9,064 nucleotides of DNA from Bacteroidota bacterium (GTDB taxonomy: Bacteria > Bacteroidota > Bacteroidia > Chitinophagales > Chitinophagaceae): contig CANHIR010000077.1 of assembly GCA_947461015.1 (NCBI GenBank), positions 1 to 9,064 of the forward strand, in the 5' to 3' direction. Made by a program: the position numbers and the translations under genes. The notes under the pieces are model-generated. The model was not told the origin of the DNA and ran no database searches. It worked only from the letters and a program-made list of their open reading frames with translations. Numbering within the stretch: position 1 is the stretch's first letter; each line of letters begins with the position of its first letter. Below, piece by piece: positions 6,372 to 9,064 of the stretch.

Positions 6372-7975
6372 TGCCAACTGCCCCCCAAACCAGCGCCCTA
6401 GGCTTGAAAATATTTCAAGGTACCTGGACCGCTTTGCATAGCAAACATTTGCTTAATAGAACGATGTTTGGAGCAAAAATTGCAGACATTAATTATTTTA
6501 CTTCAAGGGGACTAATTGCTAGTGTGGATGAGCTACTAAATGTATCAAACACCTTACCGGCGCCACCCCTAAATGATTATAACACTTCAAGCTTTTTGGA
6601 TCCCAATGTCCCACTGGGCACTACCTGGGTTAACGATATTTCTTTAGATGGCACCATTAATAGTTATCGAAGAACTACTTATAAGAAATGGTTGTTAAGT
6701 GTATGCGTAGGTCAAGAAAGAAACATAAGAGAAAAACTTACTTTTTTTTGGAGCAATCATTTTGGAACAGAGACTGATACTATTAATTATGGAACGATGG
6801 TTTATAATCATCACCAAATTTTAAGAAAAAACTGTGTTGGAAATTTTAAGCAATTGGTACGCGATATCACTACCGATCCTGGCATGTTAAGATATTTGAA
6901 TGGATACTTAAATACAAAAACGGCGCCCGATGAGAATTTTGGTAGAGAATTACAAGAATTATTTACTGTTGGAAAAGACGGTGGTGCAAAATATAGTGAA
7001 GAGGATGTGAAAGCTGCTGCAAAGGTTTTAACAGGTTGGAAAATAGATGCTGCTTTTAATGCCGTTTTTGATAGCACAAGACACGATACCACCAATAAAA
7101 CATTTTCCGCTTATTATAGAAGTAAAATAATTACTGGAAAAACAGGAGCCAACGGCGCTTTAGAGACCGATGAGCTCATGACCATGTTATTTGAAAACAC
7201 GGATGTTGCCAAGTTTATTTGTAGAAAATTATACCGCTATTTTGTATACTATTTTATAGATGCTAATGTTGAAAATAATATTATCATTCCATTGGCGAAT
7301 ACTTTTATAACCAACAATTATGATATTAAACCTGTTTTAAAACAATTGCTGGAAAGTGAACATTTTTATGATAGTATTTATATTGGCTGTCAAATAAAAA
7401 GTCCCTTGGATCATGTAGTAGGGTTTTTAAGACAATATGAAATTGCTTTCCCCGATGCAGTTACCGATTATGGGGATGCTTATTTTTTATACAACAATAT
7501 GGTGAATCAGCTAAACAGCATGGGTCAAAATCCTGTGGATCCGCCTAATGTAGCAGGATGGCCCGCTTATTATCAATCACCCGATTTTAATGAACTTTGG
7601 ATTAATGCCGATACTTTGCCTAAACGAAATAAGTTTACCGACTTAATGCTAGAAACAGGGTATTCCAAAAACGGAAAAAAAATAATTGTAAATACCATTC
7701 AATTTGCAAAAACAGTTTGTACCAACCCCGCGGATCCTAATATTTTAATTGATAGTTTATTTTCTTTTTTAACATCTACCGACATAGATGCATCCTTAAA
7801 AAAAACACTGAAAACTCAAATCCTATTAACTGGTCAAACAAGCGATTATTATTGGACAGACGCTTGGAACTTATATTTATCAAGCCCCACCACTATTAAT
7901 TATAACACCGTTAATACTCGACTTAAGGCCTTGTTAAAATACATCATGAATTTACCAGACTATCAATTGCAATAA
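6371..7975 (+). CDS. DUF1800 family protein
   Basis: The 534-residue product carries the DUF1800 signatures in order. They are HLLNRTMFGA (26-35), REKLTFFWSNHFGTE (120-134), ENFGRELQELFTVG (188-201), AAAKVLTGW (215-223), DVAKFICRKLYRYFV (278-292), IKSPLDHVVGFLRQYE (342-357) and MGQNPVDPPNVAGWPAYY (384-401). It appears complete and of normal length. The biochemical function of the family is not established. No signal peptide or membrane segment is visible at the N-terminus (MPTAPQTSALGLK). The ATG at 6371 is the first start after an in-frame stop at 6338-6340, so a missed upstream leader is unlikely unless a non-ATG start is used. The DUF1501 gene begins one base after its stop, and this pairing is common across bacteria, so the two products probably act together. 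A hairpin overlaps the start codon. Confidence 0.93.
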   Translation: MPTAPQTSALGLKIFQGTWTALHSKHLLNRTMFGAKIADINYFTSRGLIASVDELLNVSNTLPAPPLNDYNTSSFLDPNVPLGTTWVNDISLDGTINSYRRTTYKKWLLSVCVGQERNIREKLTFFWSNHFGTETDTINYGTMVYNHHQILRKNCVGNFKQLVRDITTDPGMLRYLNGYLNTKTAPDENFGRELQELFTVGKDGGAKYSEEDVKAAAKVLTGWKIDAAFNAVFDSTRHDTTNKTFSAYYRSKIITGKTGANGALETDELMTMLFENTDVAKFICRKLYRYFVYYFIDANVENNIIIPLANTFITNNYDIKPVLKQLLESEHFYDSIYIGCQIKSPLDHVVGFLRQYEIAFPDAVTDYGDAYFLYNNMVNQLNSMGQNPVDPPNVAGWPAYYQSPDFNELWINADTLPKRNKFTDLMLETGYSKNGKKIIVNTIQFAKTVCTNPADPNILIDSLFSFLTSTDIDASLKKTLKTQILLTGQTSDYYWTDAWNLYLSSPTTINYNTVNTRLKALLKYIMNLPDYQLQ

Positions 7976-7976
7976 T

Positions 7977-9064
7977 ATGGAAAGAAGAAAGTTCATACAA
8001 AATAGTTTGGCATTATTAACGCCCACCATTATTGCAGGTAATCCTATACATATATTACAGGATCATCCAATGCTGGATTCCGCATTGCTTGCTACATCTG
8101 GCAATGAAAACGTGTTGGTGATTATACAATTGAGTGGTGGTAACGATGGATTGAATACGGTAATACCAATTAGTGATTATAGTAATTATTACAATGCAAG
8201 AACAAATATTGCCATTCCAGAAAATAAAGTATTGAAATTAACAGGTAATGATGCTACAGGTATTCATCCTGCAATGACAGCCATGCAAAACTTATTTTCA
8301 GATGGAAAATTAAATGTAGTCCAATCTGTTGGATATCCTCAACCTAGTTTTTCTCATTTTAGGGCAACCGATATTTGGATGTCAGGTTCAGATAGCAACC
8401 AGTATTTAAATACCGGATGGGCGGGACGTTTATTAAATTCCGAAAATCCAGGTTATCCTGATAATTATCCAACAGCAGATAAACCAGATCCATTGGCCAT
8501 TCAAATTGGCTCCTTGGCAACACTAACCTGTCAGGGACCTGCGGTAAATATGGCATTGAGTATTTCTGATCCAAGTTCTTTTTATAATTTAATTGACGGC
8601 ACCAATGCCTCCGTTTCAAACACCAACGCCGGATACGAATTAAGTTTTTTAAGAGGCATTGCAAAACAAACCAACTTATATACAGCGCGCATTAAAGCAG
8701 CTTCAGATAGTGTAAAACAACAGGTAACTTATCCAAACAATAGCTTAGCATCACAATTGAAAATTGTGGCACGCTTAATTAAAGGGGGTTTACAAACTAA
8801 AGTATACATGGTCACTTACGGCGGCTTTGATACCCACTCAGGTCAAGTTGTTGCCTCAGATACCACTACAGGTGCACACGCAAATTTATTAAAAGTACTA
8901 TCAGATTCTATTGCTGCTTTTCAGTCTGATATGGTTGGACTTGAAATTGAAGATCGTGTGATTGGTATGACGTATTCAGAATTTGGAAGAAGAATAAAAT
9001 CCAATGCGAGTGGAGGCACCGATCACGGATCGGCTGCTCCACTTTTTTTATTTGGTAAAAATGT
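7977..9064 (+). CDS. DUF1501 family protein, 3' end beyond the window
   Basis: The reading frame is open from ATG 7977 to the window end, giving 362 complete codons. The N-terminus MERRKFIQNSLALLTPTIIA resembles a Tat-type export signal (RRKFIQ followed by a moderately hydrophobic stretch), as is usual in this family. DUF1501 hallmarks follow. They are VIIQLSGGNDGLNTVIP (48-64), YYNARTNIAIP (71-81), GIHPAMTAM (95-103), SFSHFRATDIWMSG (124-137), TGWAGRLL (146-153), VTYGGFDTHSGQ (279-290) and MTYSEFGRRIKSNASGGTDH (331-350), then GSAAPLFLFG. The family is related to the alkaline phosphatase/sulfatase-type fold; conserved Asp and His residues such as D285, H287, D349 and H350 could bind metal, but the reaction is unknown. 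It follows the DUF1800 stop by one base, so it is almost certainly co-transcribed. The remaining C-terminus, probably some tens of residues, is not in the window. Confidence 0.92.
   Translation, partial: MERRKFIQNSLALLTPTIIAGNPIHILQDHPMLDSALLATSGNENVLVIIQLSGGNDGLNTVIPISDYSNYYNARTNIAIPENKVLKLTGNDATGIHPAMTAMQNLFSDGKLNVVQSVGYPQPSFSHFRATDIWMSGSDSNQYLNTGWAGRLLNSENPGYPDNYPTADKPDPLAIQIGSLATLTCQGPAVNMALSISDPSSFYNLIDGTNASVSNTNAGYELSFLRGIAKQTNLYTARIKAASDSVKQQVTYPNNSLASQLKIVARLIKGGLQTKVYMVTYGGFDTHSGQVVASDTTTGAHANLLKVLSDSIAAFQSDMVGLEIEDRVIGMTYSEFGRRIKSNASGGTDHGSAAPLFLFGKN

Noticed and set aside
8359..8664. Minus-strand open frame inside the DUF1501 gene
   Set aside because: It lies wholly within a well-recognised gene, the product resembles nothing I know, and the real frame runs straight through.

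Overview
The window looks like a chromosomal segment from a member of the Bacteroidota, possibly a Chitinophagaceae-like lineage; that finer placement is a guess from gene content. The grounds are AT-rich DNA, almost no Shine-Dalgarno sequences before the starts, a signal peptide ending in ...NAQ, and families common in the phylum (WG-repeat proteins, Fic proteins with a DUF4172 N-terminus, YiiX-like amidases, a DUF1800/DUF1501 pair). I see no rRNA, tRNA, CRISPR array, transposase or phage gene.

Layout. At 3-125 lies the tail of an unidentified gene. A 77-bp gap holding an inverted repeat leads to a 340-residue Fic-fold protein (203-1225) that aligns well with DUF4172-Fic proteins but has lost the catalytic histidine, the rest of the Fic motif and other functional elements. 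It converges on a secreted YiiX/C92-type cysteine amidase on the minus strand (1222-1866), and the two stop codons share the palindrome TTAA. A 100-bp AT-rich divergent region follows. Next comes a forward run of closely packed genes: a membrane-anchored WG-repeat protein (1967-3922), an APC-superfamily amino acid permease (3937-5277), and a secreted M23 (LytM-type) metallopeptidase with a very basic tail of about 99 residues (5267-6301). The gaps are 14 bp, then an 11-bp overlap, so these three probably form one operon. After a 69-bp gap with a hairpin ending on the start codon comes a second unit: a DUF1800 protein (6371-7975) and a DUF1501 protein (7977 to beyond the window end), separated by one base.

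How the genes may work together. Three products are predicted to act in the cell envelope: the C92-type amidase, the M23 peptidase and the WG-repeat protein. The permease between the last two could import amino acids or peptidoglycan-derived products, but nothing in the sequence fixes its substrate. DUF1800 and DUF1501 are a well-known neighbouring pair of unknown biochemical role. The strongest candidates for new biology are the apparently dead Fic protein, the histone-H1-like tail on a secreted cell-wall hydrolase, and the hairpin covering the DUF1800 start codon. No intergenic stretch exceeds about 100 bp.
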